DNA of 64,000 bases from Halanaerobium praevalens DSM 2228 (GCF_000165465.1 NC_017455.1:1674001-1738000), one strand, 5' to 3'. Counted from the first letter of the stretch, positions 8,373 through 18,089 are shown. The notes: generated by a model from the letters alone, not told the origin. Translations and numbers: made by a program.

Positions 8373-9473
8373 TTAGTTAAACAATTTATTTAATTTAGCT
8401 AATAAAATATTATTTTCTTTTCTACTTTTAACAGCAACTCGGATATAGTTTTCATTTAAACCATGATAACTATCACAATTACGAATTAATAAGGCTGATT
8501 TAGCTAACTTCTGTCGTAATTTAGCTGCTTGATATTTACTAGCTGACAAATCAATAAAAATATAATTAGTTGTTGGTTGATATACTTTTAAATCTTTAAT
8601 CTGCTGCAGTTTTTGATAGAGATATTTTCTTTCCCTAGCAATTTTTTGCTTGCTCTTTTTAATATATTTTTCAATTTCTTTATTTTCTTTAAAGATAATT
8701 TCTCCTGCTAATTGAGCAAAATAATTAACAGACCAAGGATCTCTATTATTTTCTAATTTATGGCCCAATTCTCTATTTGTTAAAGCATAACCAAGCCTTA
8801 AAGCAGGTATAGCAAATAATTTTGTCATTGATTTTAAAACTATTAAATTATCATATTTTGCCAAAAAATTAACTACTGAATAAATTTTTGGTTGAGCTAA
8901 AAAATCAATAAAGGCTTCATCAATCACAACTGTAATCTCTTTTTGAGCAGCTTTTTTGATTAAATTTTCTAGTTTAGCAGCCTTAATTAATTGAGCTGTT
9001 GGATTATTTGGATTACAGAGAAATAATAAATCAAGCTCTTTATTTAAACTAGCTTCTAATTCTTTTAGATCAAGTTTAAAATCAGACTCAGCTTTTAAGT
9101 GAAAATATTCTATTTGCGCTCCAACTGATTTAGCAGCTAGTTCATATTCAGAAAAAGTAGGTGCCATAACCATCACTTTGTTGGGATTTAATACTTTTGC
9201 TAACTGATAAATCATCTCTGCTGCCCCATTAGCAACTACAACCTCTTCTGGCTCTAACTGATGTTTTTGAGCAATTAATTTTTTTAACCCCTTAGAATTA
9301 ATCTCTGGATAATTTTTTATTTGCTTTAAATTATTAGCTATTGCTTCAGTAATTGCAGCTGGAGGACCTAAAAAATTTATATTAGCGCTAAAATCAATAA
9401 TAGCTTCTGTTTTTAAATTATTTTGAGCTGCTATTTCTAGCAATTTTCCTCCATGTTGATGTAGATCTTCCAT
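8373..9473 (-). CDS. cobD: Threonine-phosphate decarboxylase
   Basis: A fold-type I PLP enzyme that decarboxylates L-threonine-O-3-phosphate to (R)-1-aminopropan-2-ol O-2-phosphate, the linker used by CbiB. The N-terminal HGGK and DFSANINFLGPP blocks are characteristic of the family. The PLP lysine is K218 in SMTKLFAIP, and CNPNNPT is present near residue 153. Its ATG lies 56 bases inside the end of pduX, in another frame; the conserved HGG motif at residues 7-9 supports this start. Distinguished from histidinol-phosphate aminotransferase by the DFSANIN block and context. Confidence 0.93.
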   Translation of the reverse strand: MEDLHQHGGKLLEIAAQNNLKTEAIIDFSANINFLGPPAAITEAIANNLKQIKNYPEINSKGLKKLIAQKHQLEPEEVVVANGAAEMIYQLAKVLNPNKVMVMAPTFSEYELAAKSVGAQIEYFHLKAESDFKLDLKELEASLNKELDLLFLCNPNNPTAQLIKAAKLENLIKKAAQKEITVVIDEAFIDFLAQPKIYSVVNFLAKYDNLIVLKSMTKLFAIPALRLGYALTNRELGHKLENNRDPWSVNYFAQLAGEIIFKENKEIEKYIKKSKQKIARERKYLYQKLQQIKDLKVYQPTTNYIFIDLSASKYQAAKLRQKLAKSALLIRNCDSYHGLNENYIRVAVKSRKENNILLAKLNKLFN

Positions 9474-10356
9474 TAAAAATCTTCCTTTCTAGACCACCAG
9501 AAATCATTTGAACCCGATTCAGATATTCTAGTTCAGTATTTTTTTTTATTCTCTCTACTAAATTTTTAGCTTTAAAATTTTTAGCAATTAAAACTCCAAT
9601 TAAAGTTCCACTATGAGCAATATTAAGCCCATAGACTTCTTTTTTATTTTGAATAAGTTTTAATACTTTATCTAAATTTTTTTTAAATAATATATTTTGA
9701 TGGGCTAAACTACTGATTGTAGCACCTTTAGCTAACAACTGCTTATCGTTAGTCTTTAAACCCTGAATAACAAACTCTAGTGCTTTTTTTACTTCTAAAC
9801 TTTTTAAATCATTTAAAGCTTCTAATTTTTGGGTTTGATTAAAATTTATAGAATCAACAATTCCTTTTTCTTTAAAAATCAAAATATCAAGTTCTGGTGC
9901 TTCAGCCAGTAGAAAATCTTTTTTTCCCTGTCTGTGATCAAAAAACCTAATTCCCTCTAAAAAAACACTATCAGTTGGTTCTAAACTTAAACAAATATTT
10001 TTAAGCAGATCAAAATTAATTTCCCCTTTTACTAAAAGCATTACTGCAGCAGTAGCTGCACTTATATCTGCTGTAGAAGAAGCCATCCCAATCCCAGCTT
10101 TTAATTCTGAATCTATTTCTAGTTCAACTTTAGACTTAAAATTATAAAGCTGAAGAAGTTTTTTGACTGCTGCTTTTGTTTTGGGAGCTTTTTGATTAAT
10201 TAAGACCTTATTTTCTCCTAACTTATAATCTACTAACTTAGCTTTAACTTTAGTATATAAATTTATGGGACAAGAAATTAAAAAATCCTGACCGTTAATT
10301 GTACCCTGAACAAGCTCACCACAGCTACCTGGAACTCGCAGTATAACTTCCTGCAA
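9418..10356 (-). CDS. pduX: L-threonine kinase, GHMP family (PduX)
   Basis: PduX phosphorylates L-threonine for CobD. The 312-residue protein shows the family N-terminus VPGSCGELVQG at residues 8-18 and the GHMP ATP-binding motif GIGMASSTAD near 88-97. The start is TTG at 10356 with a GGAG site eight bases upstream; no usable ATG precedes the conserved motif. The last 18 or so residues overlap the start of cobD, which probably couples their translation. Adjacency of pduX and cobD supports de novo aminopropanol-phosphate synthesis. Confidence 0.92.
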   Translation of the reverse strand: MQEVILRVPGSCGELVQGTINGQDFLISCPINLYTKVKAKLVDYKLGENKVLINQKAPKTKAAVKKLLQLYNFKSKVELEIDSELKAGIGMASSTADISAATAAVMLLVKGEINFDLLKNICLSLEPTDSVFLEGIRFFDHRQGKKDFLLAEAPELDILIFKEKGIVDSINFNQTQKLEALNDLKSLEVKKALEFVIQGLKTNDKQLLAKGATISSLAHQNILFKKNLDKVLKLIQNKKEVYGLNIAHSGTLIGVLIAKNFKAKNLVERIKKNTELEYLNRVQMISGGLERKIFNGRSTSTWRKIARNSSSK

Positions 10357-10406
10357 AAGTATTACTCCTTTCCTTTTTAAACTTAAATAAAGACTTTAAT
10401 TAAACT

Positions 10407-11360
10407 TTAAACTATAAGTAAGCTAATTATAAATGCTATTGTTAAAAATAAAAATGATGTTAAATAAATTATTTTATTTAATCGTAAAATATCATTTTTC
10501 TTAAAATCATTTTTTGCTTCTCCAATATAAGCTCTAAAACTTTTTTGACCATGATAATAATTATAACCACCAAAACGAAGTCCTAAAGCACCAGCTGCAG
10601 CTGACTCAGGATAGCCGGCATTTGGACTCGGGTGTTTAGCTGCATCTCTAAAAATAAAAGTAAAGGCTGCTTTAAAATCATACTGCAGTAAAAAAGTGGC
10701 AATTACCATTAGCAAAGCTGTAATCCGAGCTGGAATATAATTAAAAATGTCATCAGTTTTAGCAGCAAAATAACCAAAATGTAAATACTTATCATTTTTA
10801 TAAGCTAACATAGAATCCATAGTGTTTACTGCCTTATAGGTTACAGCTAAAGGAACTCCACCAATTAAATAATAAAAAGCAGGTGCTAAGATACCATCTG
10901 ATGTATTTTCAGCTAATGTTTCTAAAACCGCTCTAATAACATCTGCTTCATTATTTTGACTGCAGTCTCGACCCACTATCATATTTACTCGACTGCGGGC
11001 TAAATCTAAATCTTCTGCTGCTAAGGCTTTATAAACATTCAGCCCAGCTTCAATTAATCCTTTAAGAGCCAAACACAAACTTAAAAGCAGCAGCTTAAAT
11101 AAATAAGCAAAATAATAATTTAGACCAGCAGCAAAATCAATTAATAATTTAGAACTCAAAAAACTAAGTCCTAAAATAATAAAAACTAAAATTCCACCTT
11201 TTATTTTTTGGAGTTGAGGGCTATTTTTAGACTTTCTTAATTTTTTCTCTAAAAAGCTAATAGTATTGCCCATCATTACAACTGGATGTGGAATCCAGCT
11301 GGGGTCTGAAATAACTAAATCTAAAATAAAAGCCATAATTAAAATATAAATAAAATCCAA
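10407..11360 (-). CDS. cbiB: Adenosylcobinamide-phosphate synthase (cobinamide synthase)
   Basis: CbiB is a membrane protein that attaches aminopropanol phosphate to adenosylcobyric acid. The ISDPSWIPHPVVMMG block close to the N-terminus, ETLAENTSDGILAPAFYYLIGG in the middle and the SPNAGYPESAAAGALG block are all diagnostic. Several hydrophobic helices flank them. I prefer a TTG start at 11360, six bases from an AGAGGTG site; the GTG at 11369 lies inside that site and would add three residues. It follows cbiA, whose TAA is at 11362. Confidence 0.94.
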   Translation of the reverse strand: MDFIYILIMAFILDLVISDPSWIPHPVVMMGNTISFLEKKLRKSKNSPQLQKIKGGILVFIILGLSFLSSKLLIDFAAGLNYYFAYLFKLLLLSLCLALKGLIEAGLNVYKALAAEDLDLARSRVNMIVGRDCSQNNEADVIRAVLETLAENTSDGILAPAFYYLIGGVPLAVTYKAVNTMDSMLAYKNDKYLHFGYFAAKTDDIFNYIPARITALLMVIATFLLQYDFKAAFTFIFRDAAKHPSPNAGYPESAAAGALGLRFGGYNYYHGQKSFRAYIGEAKNDFKKNDILRLNKIIYLTSFLFLTIAFIISLLIV

Positions 11361-11361
11361 A

Positions 11362-12768
11362 TTAAGCACCTCTATTTTTTTGATAACTTAAAGCTCTTGT
11401 TAAAAAGTTCTCGACAATTTTTGGATTAGACCAAAAATGAAGATGGACATAAGAAGCTAATATATTATCACTACTGCTATAACCTTCTAACTTATCTCTG
11501 TATTCATATTTTTGCTTAAGCTCAGCTGCAATATTTGTTATTTGAGAATAATGAAAAACATGACCTCTGGCTTGATCACCTTTAGCTAATAAAAGATTAT
11601 CACTCAGAGCAGTAATTTCACGGTAACCCATTTCTTGTAATTTAGATGTCATTTTTATTTGAGCCGGAATTAAAGCTGCTAAATTATATTTAGCTCCATT
11701 TAAATCTTCAATTGAATTACAAAGATACATTAAACCACCACATTCAGCATAAATTGGGAGACCAGCTTTAGCTTTTGCTTTTAAACTTGCTTGAAAGCTT
11801 TTGTTAGCCTCCAGTTCTGCTAAAAAACTTTCTGGAAAACCTCCTCCTAGATAAAAGGCATCAACTTCAGGTAATTGAACATCATTGAGTGGACTCACCT
11901 CAATAATTTCTACTCCTAATTCTTGCAATAAATCAAGGTTAGCTTGATAATAAAAATTAAAGGCTTGATCAAAGGCAACAGCAACTTTAATTTTATTTTT
12001 GCTAATATCTTTTTTGAAATCGCTTTTAAATAAATCTACAAAAGGCTTGAATTGAGTTCCAGTTTTAAATTCTGGATTTTTTTCTACTGCAGCTATTTCT
12101 AATAGGGCTTCTAAATCTAAATATTTTTCTATAATTTGAATTAATTTTTCTAAATAATTTTCTAATTCTTTACTTTCAGCTACTGGAACCAGACCTAAGT
12201 GGCGTTCAGGTAATTTTAGTTCTTGATTTTTAGGTAAATAGCCTAAAACTTTTAATTCAGGCATTTTAGCTTTAATAGCATCTCTTAAAAGTTGATAATG
12301 ATGCTGACTGCTTACATTATTAATAATAACAGCTTTTAGCTTTAAGTCTGGATCATAATGTTTGTAACCATAAACTTCTGCTGCTGCACTTTGAGCTATT
12401 TTTCGAGCATCAATAATTAAAACAACTGGTGCTTTAACTGTTTTAGCTATTTCAGCTGAACTGCTGACTGAATCCTTACCTTTACCATCAAATAAGCCCA
12501 TAACCCCTTCAATAATTGAAATATCAGCTTGAGCACTAAGTTTTGAAAATATTTGCTGGACTCCAGCAGTACCCAAAAAATAGCTATCTAAATTATAAGA
12601 ATTCTGACTACAAATTAAAGTATGAAAACCTGGATCTATATAATCAGGCCCAACTTTAAAAGGCTGGACTTGCAGTCCTCTCTTTTTAAGAGCAGCCATT
12701 AGGCCTAAAGCTATTGTAGTTTTGCCAACACCACTTCTAGTACCAGCAATAAGTAATTTTTTATTCAC
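11362..12768 (-). CDS. cbiA: Cobyrinate a,c-diamide synthase
   Basis: CbiA amidates the a and c side chains of cobyrinate using glutamine and ATP. The N-terminal synthetase domain has GTRSGVGKTT and VGPDYIDPGFH; the C-terminal class I-like glutaminase domain has its cysteine in YAECGGLMYL (C343 counted from the GTG start). GTG at 12768 is preferred over TTG at 12774 because AGGAGG lies nine bases from the GTG. It overlaps the end of cbiG as GTGAATAA, a coupling arrangement also seen at cbiE. Confidence 0.95.
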   Translation of the reverse strand: MNKKLLIAGTRSGVGKTTIALGLMAALKKRGLQVQPFKVGPDYIDPGFHTLICSQNSYNLDSYFLGTAGVQQIFSKLSAQADISIIEGVMGLFDGKGKDSVSSSAEIAKTVKAPVVLIIDARKIAQSAAAEVYGYKHYDPDLKLKAVIINNVSSQHHYQLLRDAIKAKMPELKVLGYLPKNQELKLPERHLGLVPVAESKELENYLEKLIQIIEKYLDLEALLEIAAVEKNPEFKTGTQFKPFVDLFKSDFKKDISKNKIKVAVAFDQAFNFYYQANLDLLQELGVEIIEVSPLNDVQLPEVDAFYLGGGFPESFLAELEANKSFQASLKAKAKAGLPIYAECGGLMYLCNSIEDLNGAKYNLAALIPAQIKMTSKLQEMGYREITALSDNLLLAKGDQARGHVFHYSQITNIAAELKQKYEYRDKLEGYSSSDNILASYVHLHFWSNPKIVENFLTRALSYQKNRGA

Positions 12769-13831
12769 TTTCAATTTCCTCCTCTACAGCTGCCAGAGTA
12801 ATACCTGAGTATTTTGTTTTATCGATTATTAATTGGCCAGATTTAGAAGCTAAAATAGCCGCTGGCGCTGCAGCAGCTGAGACTCCAATTGTTTTTTTAA
12901 CAAAATCTGATTTTGCTATTTCTAAATCTGCTTCTATCTTTTTAATTTCAGATCGCTCAATTATTTTTAATGGCCAATTATATTTAGCAGCTAATTTTAC
13001 AATTCCTCTTTCATCTTTTTTTAAATCAATAGTAGCTAGACCTTTAATACTAGCTTGAGCTAAATTATTTTGGGCTAAAAATTGCTTTAATGCTTGCTCA
13101 AGTTTTTTGAAAGGAGTATTTTTTCTACAGCCAAGACCAATAATCAAATTTTTAGGAAAAAGTTGAATCTGGTTTGCTCCTAATTTAAATTTTTGATTAG
13201 CAACCACTACCTTAAAAACATTGGCTTCAGCTGAATTATCAAATTCTGACATAGGATATTTTTTTAGATTATCATCTGCTGGTAACTTGAATTTATAATT
13301 ACTAAAAATATGAAGCTCTTGTTTAAATAATAAAGCAGAATTTGCTTTTTTCAAACGTTTAAAAGGCTTTATTTCACAATTTAAACGCTGAGCTAAAAGA
13401 TCAATAGCTAGCTTGTTATTACAATCTGTAGCTGTTGTAATCACTGGCCTAGCTCCTAAAATTTTGGCAATTTCTAGTGTAAGCTCGTTTGCTCTACCCA
13501 AATGTCCTGATAAAGTACTAATTACATTTTGACCCTGATCATCAATAGTGATAATCGCAGGATCAGTCTTTTTACTTTCTAAAAGCTCAGCTATAATACG
13601 AATTACAATACCTAAGGCCATTATAAAAATTAAAGCATCATAGTCTTTAAAAATCTTAGTCACTATTTTTCTTAAAGAGCTAAAAGTTTTAAATTGATTC
13701 TTAGTTTTAGCTCCAACTAATCTTTCTGAGCAAAACAAATCTAAATTTGGATTTTCCTGTTTTAACTTTAAAGCATTTTTTTTGGCTGCTGGTGTTAAGA
13801 CTAAAACTGCTATTTTTGCTTTTTCAAACAC
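12761..13831 (-). CDS. cbiG: Cobalt-precorrin-5A hydrolase
   Basis: CbiG opens the delta-lactone of cobalt-precorrin-5A with loss of acetaldehyde. The 356 residues include the central GHLGRANELT block and TTATDCNNKLAIDLLA, followed by a C-terminal domain with GLGCRKNTPF, all hallmarks of the full-length protein. GTG start at 13831 with a GAGG site. It sits between cbiJ and cbiA, its stop overlapping the latter's start. Confidence 0.94.
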   Translation of the reverse strand: MFEKAKIAVLVLTPAAKKNALKLKQENPNLDLFCSERLVGAKTKNQFKTFSSLRKIVTKIFKDYDALIFIMALGIVIRIIAELLESKKTDPAIITIDDQGQNVISTLSGHLGRANELTLEIAKILGARPVITTATDCNNKLAIDLLAQRLNCEIKPFKRLKKANSALLFKQELHIFSNYKFKLPADDNLKKYPMSEFDNSAEANVFKVVVANQKFKLGANQIQLFPKNLIIGLGCRKNTPFKKLEQALKQFLAQNNLAQASIKGLATIDLKKDERGIVKLAAKYNWPLKIIERSEIKKIEADLEIAKSDFVKKTIGVSAAAAPAAILASKSGQLIIDKTKYSGITLAAVEEEIESE

Positions 13832-13850
13832 TATCTCACCTCAAATCAAA

Positions 13851-14618
13851 TCAATCTATTATATATTCTATCAAATTATCAACAGTATTAAAAACTTTGG
13901 GATAATCAATTTTTGGTCTTTCGATTAAAATAACTGTTAAACCAAGTGCAGCTGCAGCTTCAATTTTAGTTTTTAAACCACCTGTTTTTCCACTTGCCTT
14001 AGTTATAATAACATCTGCTTGGTACTCTTTAAACATTGCCTGGTTAAATTCTTTGCTAAAAGGACCCTTAGCTGCTACCAAATTAGCAGGAGATATACCA
14101 GCAGCTAAAATCTTTTTAATAAAAGCTGGAAAAGCCATTATCCTCAAAAATAGTCGCTGCTTATAATTAGTAATCTCATTTATAAAAATATTTATATTTT
14201 TAGAGCCTGTAGTTAAAAATATCTTTTCAAAATCTTTAGCTTTAAAAGCAGCTTCCTGATAACTAGCCACTCTAATTATTTTAGCTTGGGCAGTTAATTT
14301 AGTGTCTAATTTGAGCTCTTGACGTTCAAAACGAAGATAAGTAATCTCAGTTTGTTGAGCAGCTTTAATAGCATTTTTGCTTATTTTATCTGCAAAAGGA
14401 TGAGTAGCATCAATAATTTGAGTTATTTTTTGACTTTTAATTAAATCAATTAAAGCTTTTGTATCCATTCTTTTTTTAATAACTGGTATTTCAAATTTTT
14501 CCTTAATCAATTCTTGGCCATAATCAGTTGTTACTGATGCTATTATTCTTTTTTGCTTTTCTTTTAAAGCTGAAATTATTTGATAACTATCAGAACTTCC
14601 AGCAATAATTAAAATCAT
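13851..14618 (-). CDS. cbiJ: Cobalt-precorrin-6A reductase
   Basis: A CobK/CbiJ-family reductase of 255 residues that reduces the macrocycle of cobalt-precorrin-6A. The N-terminal LIIAGSSDSYQI segment, DATHPFA near residue 91, FLTTGSKNI and ITKASGKTGGLKTKIEAA near the C-terminus follow the family pattern. Its ATG overlaps the TGA of cbiH (ATGA), so the two are translationally coupled. Confidence 0.92.
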   Translation of the reverse strand: MILIIAGSSDSYQIISALKEKQKRIIASVTTDYGQELIKEKFEIPVIKKRMDTKALIDLIKSQKITQIIDATHPFADKISKNAIKAAQQTEITYLRFERQELKLDTKLTAQAKIIRVASYQEAAFKAKDFEKIFLTTGSKNINIFINEITNYKQRLFLRIMAFPAFIKKILAAGISPANLVAAKGPFSKEFNQAMFKEYQADVIITKASGKTGGLKTKIEAAAALGLTVILIERPKIDYPKVFNTVDNLIEYIID

Positions 14619-15355
14619 ACATTATAACCTCTGGGAGTAATTATTTTATTATTAGCAGCATAACTTTGAGAGTTTCCAATAATTACAGTTGATAGCATAT
14701 CTACTTTAGTTAAGGGTAAATTTTCTAAATCAGTAATCAGAACTTCTTCTCCCTCTCTTGAAATATTTTTTACTATTCCAACAGGAGTTTTAGGATCACG
14801 CTCTTTTAAATAAATTTCTCTTGCTTTTTTTAGCTGCTTTTTTCTTCTACTGCTGCGCGGATTATATAAAACTGTAATTAAATCTGCCGCTGCTGCTGCT
14901 TTTAATCTTTTTAAAATAACTTCCCAGGGAGTTAAAATATCACTTAAACTAATTACTGCATAATCATGCATTAAAGGTGCTCCCAAAACAGCTGCTGCTG
15001 CATTTGCTGCTGTTATTCCTGGTAAAACTTTTATTTTAATTTCAGCTGCTTCTACTTCAGCCATTTCTAAGGCTAAACCAGCCATTCCATAAACACCAGG
15101 GTCACCACTACTAATTAAAGCTACTTTTTTACCAGAATTTGCATATTCAATTGCTTTTTTTACTCTTTCCTTTTCTTTGCTCATTCCACTAACATAAGTT
15201 TCTTGCTCTTTACCAATTATTTCTTCTATACATTTAAGATAAGTTGTATAACCAACTATAATGTCTACAGATTTTAAAGTCTGATAAGCCTCACGGCTCA
15301 TACTAGCTAAATCACCTGGGCCAATTCCAATAACATAAAGATCTTCAGTTAACAA
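14615..15355 (-). CDS. cbiH: Cobalt-factor III / precorrin-3B C17-methyltransferase
   Basis: This SAM-dependent methyltransferase performs ring contraction and C17 methylation. The 246 residues show IGIGPGDLASMS near 9-20, SSGDPGVYGMAGLALE near 82-97, PGITAANAAAAVLGAPLMHD and LYNPRSSRR, the CbiH/CobJ signature. It begins with TTG at 15355 after a GGAAGG site about ten bases away. An 87-base AT-rich spacer separates it from cbiO. Confidence 0.94.
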   Translation of the reverse strand: MLTEDLYVIGIGPGDLASMSREAYQTLKSVDIIVGYTTYLKCIEEIIGKEQETYVSGMSKEKERVKKAIEYANSGKKVALISSGDPGVYGMAGLALEMAEVEAAEIKIKVLPGITAANAAAAVLGAPLMHDYAVISLSDILTPWEVILKRLKAAAAADLITVLYNPRSSRRKKQLKKAREIYLKERDPKTPVGIVKNISREGEEVLITDLENLPLTKVDMLSTVIIGNSQSYAANNKIITPRGYNV

Positions 15356-15442
15356 TTTAAATCAATCCTTCCTTATTTTAAATACTTAATAAATTAAATT
15401 TTAGTATTAATAATATTTATAAACTAATAAATTAGAACTTAA

Positions 15443-16066
15443 TTATTCAATAAAATAACTAATATTAGTCACCTGATCTAACAAAACCTTATTATGTGAT
15501 ACAATAATAAAAGATTGTGGTATTTTATTTAAAATTTTAATCATTCTTTTTACAGATTGCTTATCTAAACTGGCAAATGGTTCATCTAATAATAAAATAT
15601 CAGGTTCCATTGCTAAGACCGCAGCAAAAGCTATTATTTTTTTCTGACCTTGAGATAAATTATAAGTAACCTTTTTTTCAAAACCTTCCATTTTAACTAA
15701 AGCCAATTTTTGAGCAACAATTGCTTTTGCTTCAGCTTTAGATTTCCCCAAATTAATCGGGCCAAAAGCAATATCTTCTTCAACTGTAGGAGAAAAAAGT
15801 TGATTATCTGAATCCTGAAATAAATAACCTATTCTTTCTCTAATTTCAATGAAATCTTCTTCTTTTTCTCTTTTTTGACCAAATATTTTTATTTGCCCAG
15901 CATCAGGCTTTAAAAGGCCCATAATTAATTTAAAAAAAGTTGTTTTACCACAGCCATTATCACCAATCAAGGCTATTCTATCTCCCTTTTTTAAACTAAA
16001 ATTAAAGTCCTCTAAAATACAATCATCCTTTTCATAACTAAAAGCTAAATTTTTTACTTTTATCAT
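15443..16066 (-). CDS. cbiO: ECF cobalt/nickel transporter ATPase (short form)
   Basis: The ATPase of the ECF-type metal importer. Walker A GDNGCGKT is at 35-42, the ABC signature is LSQGQ at 137-141, and Walker B LLLDEP lies near 158-163. At 207 residues it lacks the roughly 60-80 residue C-terminal extension of typical CbiO proteins and stops soon after the switch histidine in VSHNK. It follows cbiQ by two bases. Metal specificity is set by CbiM and accessory subunits. Confidence 0.93.
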   Translation of the reverse strand: MIKVKNLAFSYEKDDCILEDFNFSLKKGDRIALIGDNGCGKTTFFKLIMGLLKPDAGQIKIFGQKREKEEDFIEIRERIGYLFQDSDNQLFSPTVEEDIAFGPINLGKSKAEAKAIVAQKLALVKMEGFEKKVTYNLSQGQKKIIAFAAVLAMEPDILLLDEPFASLDKQSVKRMIKILNKIPQSFIIVSHNKVLLDQVTNISYFIE

Positions 16067-16067
16067 T

Positions 16068-16826
16068 TTAAATCAAGCCTTCCTTAATTACAAATATTAA
16101 ACTCAAACTAACTACTAGAGCAATTGTAAATAAAATATCAATTTTTTTTATTTTAAAATCATCAAAAAATATAAATTTACCTTTAAAGCCTCTACAAATC
16201 ATGGCCTCATAAACTTTTTGAGAGCGCTCATAACTTTTAATTAAAAGCATTGCAATTAAATAGGCATAAGATTTATAAGTATGCAGATTAGTTTTTGCTT
16301 TAAAAGCTCTCATCAACATCGCTTCATTTAAACTATTATATTCTTTTTTTATAATATGCAAATAACGATAAACAAAGAAAAATAAATAAATTAATTTTTC
16401 AGCTACTTTTAATCTATATAAAGCATGAATAAGATTAGACATAGTAGTAGTTGTTAAAAGAGAAATAATTAAGAGCATAATGGCATTAGAACGCAGAGTT
16501 ATTTTTAAAGCATAATAGACACCTTCAATTGTTAAACTAAATTTTCCAAAACTAACTAATATCTCTCCTGGAAAAGTAAATGGGATAAAAATCCAAATAA
16601 TAATTATAAAAAAATTAATCATTAATAATTTTTTAAAAAGGAATTTAATTTCTATTTTACTATTAAAAATTAAGATAATCGCTAAAAATAAAAAATACGT
16701 TAAAGTTACTAAATCTTTTGTTAAAGCAATTATAAAAGCTGTTAAAAAAGCAACTATTATCTTTAAACGGGGATCAAGCTGGTGTACCCAGCTGTCCCCG
16801 TAAGTATTTTTTTGCTCAACTAACAT
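16068..16826 (-). CDS. cbiQ: ECF transporter T component CbiQ
   Basis: The membrane scaffold of the ECF importer, 252 residues with about five hydrophobic segments. The N-terminal LDPRLKIIVAF block and the two cytoplasmic coupling motifs near the C-terminal half, AMLMRAFKA and YEAMICRGFKG, are the Ala-Arg-Gly type motifs that contact the ATPase. Its ATG overlaps the TAA of the preceding nikL gene (TAATG). It links CbiM/NikL to CbiO. Confidence 0.95.
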   Translation of the reverse strand: MLVEQKNTYGDSWVHQLDPRLKIIVAFLTAFIIALTKDLVTLTYFLFLAIILIFNSKIEIKFLFKKLLMINFFIIIIWIFIPFTFPGEILVSFGKFSLTIEGVYYALKITLRSNAIMLLIISLLTTTTMSNLIHALYRLKVAEKLIYLFFFVYRYLHIIKKEYNSLNEAMLMRAFKAKTNLHTYKSYAYLIAMLLIKSYERSQKVYEAMICRGFKGKFIFFDDFKIKKIDILFTIALVVSLSLIFVIKEGLI

Positions 16827-17407
16827 TACTTATTCCCTTTTCTAAAATATAAAGCGACTCCCATCAAACCAAATATATAACCAATTCCACCTATTATTTC
16901 TGTAAAACTAGGGCCAGTATCTTGATTTGCTTGAATAATACTTTTTTTAATTGGAGCTAATTTTTTATCTAATTCTTCTGCAATGATTTTTCTTAGCTGC
17001 TCTTCATTCACAGTCTGAGCTTTTGCTTTCAAATCTGAATTTGTTGCAGATCCCTCTTGACTAAGAGCTGGTAATTCTGATTCAGTTATTGAATATTCAG
17101 CCTGATGACCCATGCCTGCATTCATTTTTAATTCTAAATCTGTTTTAGCTGGAATTTGAATTTCACAAACTCCATTTGCATCTGTTGTTCCCTCAGCCAA
17201 TAATTTGCCTGCTTTATTATGTACTGTAATTTCTGCATTTTTAGCAGGAGATCCATCTCCAAAACCACCTTCTGCTATAATCTTATCACCTTCAACATAA
17301 GCATACAAAATAACTTTATGAGCAAAAGCTGGTAAAGAAAAAGATACAATGATTGCTAATAAGCTCACTAATAAAATTAAGTTTTTAAATCTTTTTTCTA
17401 AAATCAT
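16826..17407 (-). CDS. nikL: NikL/CbiL-type accessory subunit of nickel/cobalt ECF transporter
   Basis: A 193-residue exported and anchored protein. A signal peptide ends at AFA (residue 29), leaving a predicted mature N-terminus of His-Lys-Val. A beta-sandwich domain of the carboxypeptidase-regulatory type follows (GDGSPAKNAEITV, DANGVCEIQIP), then a linker and one C-terminal membrane helix near residues 170-187. This is the architecture of NikL, which replaces CbiN in nickel-type systems. It overlaps cbiM by ATGA. The B12 context favours cobalt, but nickel is possible. It is not the corrin methyltransferase CbiL at 20.6 kb. Confidence 0.85.
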   Translation of the reverse strand: MILEKRFKNLILLVSLLAIIVSFSLPAFAHKVILYAYVEGDKIIAEGGFGDGSPAKNAEITVHNKAGKLLAEGTTDANGVCEIQIPAKTDLELKMNAGMGHQAEYSITESELPALSQEGSATNSDLKAKAQTVNEEQLRKIIAEELDKKLAPIKKSIIQANQDTGPSFTEIIGGIGYIFGLMGVALYFRKGNK

Positions 17408-18015
17408 TTCTTATACAACTCCTCTAAAATAATTGGCTTAATTTTTTTAATTGAAAATATAACAAAAACACTAATAATCCCTTCAATAATCATTACTGGT
17501 ACATGACTGACAATTGTTAATTTAGCAATTTTTAAAAATGAATCATTTGTGAAAAATAAAGATAGGGCTACCATTAGTGCAGTTATAAATACCGATAAAG
17601 CTCCACTAAAAAAGGCAGTAGTCCCTAAGAAAAAACGGGTATTTTTAAAATCATATAACTTAAAAAATTGATGTGCTATAATAGCTGGTAAGGCAACATT
17701 TAGGGTGTTAACCCCTAAAACAGTAATCCCACCAAACTGAAATAAAATACTCTGTAAAAATAAAGCGATTAAAACAGCTGGGAAAACCTGCCAGCCAAGT
17801 ATAATCCCTGAAATACCATTTAAAAGTAGATGGACACTTGTTGGCCCAAGGGGAACATGAATTAAAGAAGCCACAAATAAAGCAGCAGATATAATAGCTG
17901 TTTTAGGTATATCTTTATCTTTCATTGTTTTTAAACCGATAGCAACTCCTGCAGCAGATGCTATTCCACCGCCAATTAAAACAGGGGCTGATAAGACTCC
18001 TTCCGAAATATGCAA
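17404..18015 (-). CDS. cbiM: ECF transporter S component CbiM/NikM
   Basis: The metal-binding membrane subunit, 203 residues. It starts exactly at Met-His-Ile-Ser-Glu-Gly; in this family the N-terminal amine and His2 bind the metal, so the TTG start at 18015 is fixed despite being non-ATG. Further conserved elements are HVPLGPTSVHLLLNG near 54-68 and FGGITVLGVNTLNVALP near 94-110. A GGAG site lies upstream. It is followed by nikL, cbiQ and cbiO. Confidence 0.95.
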   Translation of the reverse strand: MHISEGVLSAPVLIGGGIASAAGVAIGLKTMKDKDIPKTAIISAALFVASLIHVPLGPTSVHLLLNGISGIILGWQVFPAVLIALFLQSILFQFGGITVLGVNTLNVALPAIIAHQFFKLYDFKNTRFFLGTTAFFSGALSVFITALMVALSLFFTNDSFLKIAKLTIVSHVPVMIIEGIISVFVIFSIKKIKPIILEELYKK

Positions 18016-18089
18016 TTAAACTCACTCCTTTCAAAGTGCTAACAAATTAATTGTTATTAAATAATAATTATGATAAAATGACTTTAAGC

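Noticed and set aside
16826-17407. CbiN assignment for the small membrane protein beside cbiM
   Set aside because: CbiN is about 90-110 residues with two membrane helices; this protein has a signal peptide, a beta-sandwich domain and one C-terminal helix, as in NikL.
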